NCBI GenBank assembly: GCA_943370285.1 | Contig: CALRQJ020000006.1 | Location: 62,001-126,000, forward strand | DNA length: 64,000 nucleotides | Origin: CALRQJ02 sp943370285 | GTDB taxonomy: Bacteria > Bacteroidota > Bacteroidia > Chitinophagales > Chitinophagaceae | Reading direction: 5' to 3' | Shown: piece after piece, positions 62,093-64,000 of the stretch | Layout: every line of letters begins with the position of its first letter | Numbering within the stretch: the first letter of the stretch is position 1 | Notes under the pieces: model-generated | The model's input: the letters and a program-made list of their open reading frames with translations, nothing else | Database searches by the model: none | Told to the model about the DNA's origin: nothing | Position numbers and translations under genes: made by a program

Positions 62093-63664
62093 TCAATCTT
62101 TGATCAACCGCAACTGCTGTCCGTTTCTGCTACCATTGTGTATGCCTTTATCAACTGTTATAACACCATTGACCAATACATATTGAAAGCCTGTGCTGTA
62201 TTGGTGGGGTTGTTCAAAAGTGGACAAATCTTTTACGGTGGCTTCATCGAACACCACAATATCAGCTGCAAAACCTTCACGCAACAAACCCCTGTCTTTC
62301 AGTTGAAATTTCTGTGCAGGCAATGAAGTCATTCTGCGTATCGCTTCTTCTAACGACAATACTTTTTCATTCCTCACATATTTGCTTAACACCCTTGCAT
62401 TGGTACCATATCCTCTTGGGTGTGGATTGCCTTGTTGCCATACTCTTATACTTGCATCGCTGGCAAACATATTAAACGGATATTGCATAATGTATTGCAC
62501 GTCTCCTTCACTCATGCCATGAAATACCATACTTGCGCCACCCTGCTCCATCATTTGCACTATGGTTTCGGCTTCTGCTTTGGCATGGTGTTTATTGCCT
62601 TTAAGGAGATTTATCTGTTCAATACTTTTTCCGTTCAAAGTAGTATCGGGTTTATAATAGGCCACTACTGCATAACTAAAATGTTTGAGTTTTCTTTTCT
62701 TCAAACGCTTCAGCATACTTGTTTTTACATCAGCTCTAATACTACTATTTGCCAATCTTGCTTTAATAGAATCTTGACCATCAGCCAATACCCATTCGGG
62801 TAATAAAGTGCTTAACGATGTGCTACTTGCCGTGTATGGATATTGATCAATGGTTACATCTAGCCCTTCTAATCTTGCTTGTTTAATCAGCGCCAATGTT
62901 TGTTTGCTTCTACCCCAATTCTGTTGTCCGCTTACTTTAAAATGAGAAATCTCTACAGGAATATTTGCTGCTTTACCAATGAACAACGCTTCTTCAATGG
63001 CCTGAGTAACACTGTCGCCTTCGTCTCTCATATGGCTGGCATAAATGCCGTGGTATTGGGCAGCAGCTTTAGCTAAACGAACTACTTCTTCGGTTTTGCT
63101 ATAAGTGCCTGGTATATAAATCAATCCGGTAGAAAGCCCTACAGCGCCATCTTTCATGGCTTGTGCCACCAAGGCTTCCATCTGTTGTAATTCTTGTTCA
63201 TTGGGGTCTCTGTTGGCACGGCCCATCACTGCTTTACGTACATCATTATGACCAATCAGCGAAGCCACATTAACCGACAGTTTCAAACTATCTAAAAAAT
63301 TAAAATATTTACTAATGCTCACATTCGATGCGCCACAGTTGCCGGCAATGACGGTGGTAACACCATCATAAATAAAATTAGTGGCTAAGGGATTGGCTTT
63401 TTCATCACCTTCAATATGGGTATGCACATCAATAAAACCAGGTGCAACAATTAAACCCGTAGCATCAATAATGGTTGGTGCGGTGTAATGACCCAGTTTG
63501 CCGGTTGCTATAATTTTGCCTTGCTTAATAGCAACATCGCCGTAGTACCAATTATTGCCGGTACCGTCTAGTATTTTTCCATTGCGGATAAGTATGTCGG
63601 CTGTTTGTTGAGCTTGAGCCAAAGCGGAAAAGAACAGACAAAATAGGATTAATCGCATAGCCAT
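62093..63664 (-). CDS. N-acyl-D-amino-acid deacylase (amidohydrolase)
   Basis: A signal peptide (MRLILFCLFFSALAQAQ; start Met at 63664 or 63658) precedes a D-aminoacylase-type amidohydrolase. Metal-site pieces are visible: PGFIDVHTH, AGNCGASN (the family's metal Cys), ISHFKVSG, ASHMRDEG and FASDASI. The beta-sandwich ends include ILIRNGKILDGTG and GFAADIVVFD. It should remove acyl groups from N-acyl-D-amino acids, or act on related peptides, in the periplasm. Confidence 0.9.
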   Translation of the reverse strand: MAMRLILFCLFFSALAQAQQTADILIRNGKILDGTGNNWYYGDVAIKQGKIIATGKLGHYTAPTIIDATGLIVAPGFIDVHTHIEGDEKANPLATNFIYDGVTTVIAGNCGASNVSISKYFNFLDSLKLSVNVASLIGHNDVRKAVMGRANRDPNEQELQQMEALVAQAMKDGAVGLSTGLIYIPGTYSKTEEVVRLAKAAAQYHGIYASHMRDEGDSVTQAIEEALFIGKAANIPVEISHFKVSGQQNWGRSKQTLALIKQARLEGLDVTIDQYPYTASSTSLSTLLPEWVLADGQDSIKARLANSSIRADVKTSMLKRLKKRKLKHFSYAVVAYYKPDTTLNGKSIEQINLLKGNKHHAKAEAETIVQMMEQGGASMVFHGMSEGDVQYIMQYPFNMFASDASIRVWQQGNPHPRGYGTNARVLSKYVRNEKVLSLEEAIRRMTSLPAQKFQLKDRGLLREGFAADIVVFDEATVKDLSTFEQPHQYSTGFQYVLVNGVITVDKGIHNGSRNGQQLRLIKD

Positions 63665-63697
63665 CGTAATTTGGTCTAAGGTAATAAAAGCATTGGT

Positions 63698-64000
63698 ATG
63701 ATTACAATTAAAGCCATCAACACCGAAGGTGCAGCACTCGATAGCATTAGACAAATGTTTGTTGACTATCAAAAAGAATTAGATGCTGATTTGTGTTTTC
63801 AAAGTTTTAACCAAGAACTGGCACAACCACTTAAAAAATATGGACCACCAAACGGCTTGCTCTTATTGGCTTATTACAAGGAAGAAGTAGCAGGGTGTAT
63901 TGCACTTACGCCTATGCAGCAGGCGGGTAGTTGTGAAATGAAAAGATTGTATGTAAAACCTGCGTTTAGACAATTTAAAATTGGTCAAGCATTAGTTGAA
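63698..64000 (+). CDS. GNAT family acetyltransferase (3' truncated by the window end)
   Basis: ATG at 63698 opens a frame that runs off the end (101 codons seen). The pieces KEEVAGCIALTPM and CEMKRLYVKPAFRQFKIGQAL form the central strand and the acetyl-CoA loop of GNAT enzymes, although the RxxGxG motif reads RQFKIG. Divergent from the deacylase gene by 33 bp. Substrate unknown. Confidence 0.8.
   Translation, partial: MITIKAINTEGAALDSIRQMFVDYQKELDADLCFQSFNQELAQPLKKYGPPNGLLLLAYYKEEVAGCIALTPMQQAGSCEMKRLYVKPAFRQFKIGQALVE

Noticed and set aside
1..64000. tRNA, rRNA, tmRNA and other structured RNA genes
   Set aside because: Read for T-loop GTTCGA-type and known RNA cores in gaps; the few GTTCGA matches are inside coding regions and have no cloverleaf context.

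Overview
The window looks like a chromosomal piece from a Bacteroidota bacterium, most likely of the Chitinophagales/Chitinophagaceae type. Several features point there: a type IX secretion C-terminal sorting domain on a 1,831-residue surface protein; families almost restricted to the phylum (GLPGLI, DUF2480, DUF3667, DUF2490); a Rho factor with a long charged N-terminal insert; promoters of the TTTG / TAnnTTTG kind; low G+C; and blocks of short palindromic repeats common in this phylum. I found no tRNA, rRNA, insertion sequence, prophage or CRISPR array.

Layout. 1-18.5 kb is mostly housekeeping: a truncated hybrid sensor kinase, rho, a secreted DUF3089 hydrolase, chrA, nadD-feoA, ybeY with a CAP-domain protein, an orphan HNH-like gene, mnmG-corA, a TPR sensor kinase, DUF2480, a PpiD-like foldase and nadA. 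A 548-bp gap before nadA holds several DnaA-box-like words and an AT-rich stretch. 18.5-19.6 kb is a small GIY-YIG nuclease gene sitting inside two blocks of REP-like palindromes. 19.6-33 kb is accessory: an S41 peptidase, a GNAT enzyme, four AT-rich orphan genes, a MazF-type toxin-antitoxin pair, a TPR-CHAT protease, DUF3667 and DUF5706 (Pycsar-effector-like) membrane proteins, a DUF433/DUF5615 toxin-antitoxin pair, DUF2200 and an esterase. Copies of a second palindromic repeat family separate the cassettes here.

33-39 kb carries a GLPGLI protein divergent from a two-component system, then the pseudouridine breakdown pair psuG-psuK. 39-47.5 kb has a WG-repeat/DUF1036-like secreted protein bracketed by identical 26-bp repeats, and the giant beta-helix T9SS cargo. 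47.8-52.5 kb has an NdpA-like nucleoid protein, DUF2490, a fused branched-chain 2-oxoacid dehydrogenase E1 and an STM3941-family protein. 52.6-57.6 kb is again repeat-rich and accessory: DUF4238, lipoproteins, an archaemetzincin and a TMEM175-like channel, the last two bracketed by 111-bp direct repeats that differ at one base. 57.8-64 kb holds a MacAB-like adaptor/permease/ATPase operon, a DUF6544-like membrane protein, an N-acyl-D-amino-acid deacylase and the start of a GNAT gene.

The most unusual theme is how the palindromic repeats are placed. At four separate places, related repeat copies bracket small accessory gene cassettes, and one bracketed gene is itself a nuclease (GIY-YIG). A second theme is predicted leaderless transcription: at least four genes have a TAnnTTTG box ending exactly 4 nt before the start codon.
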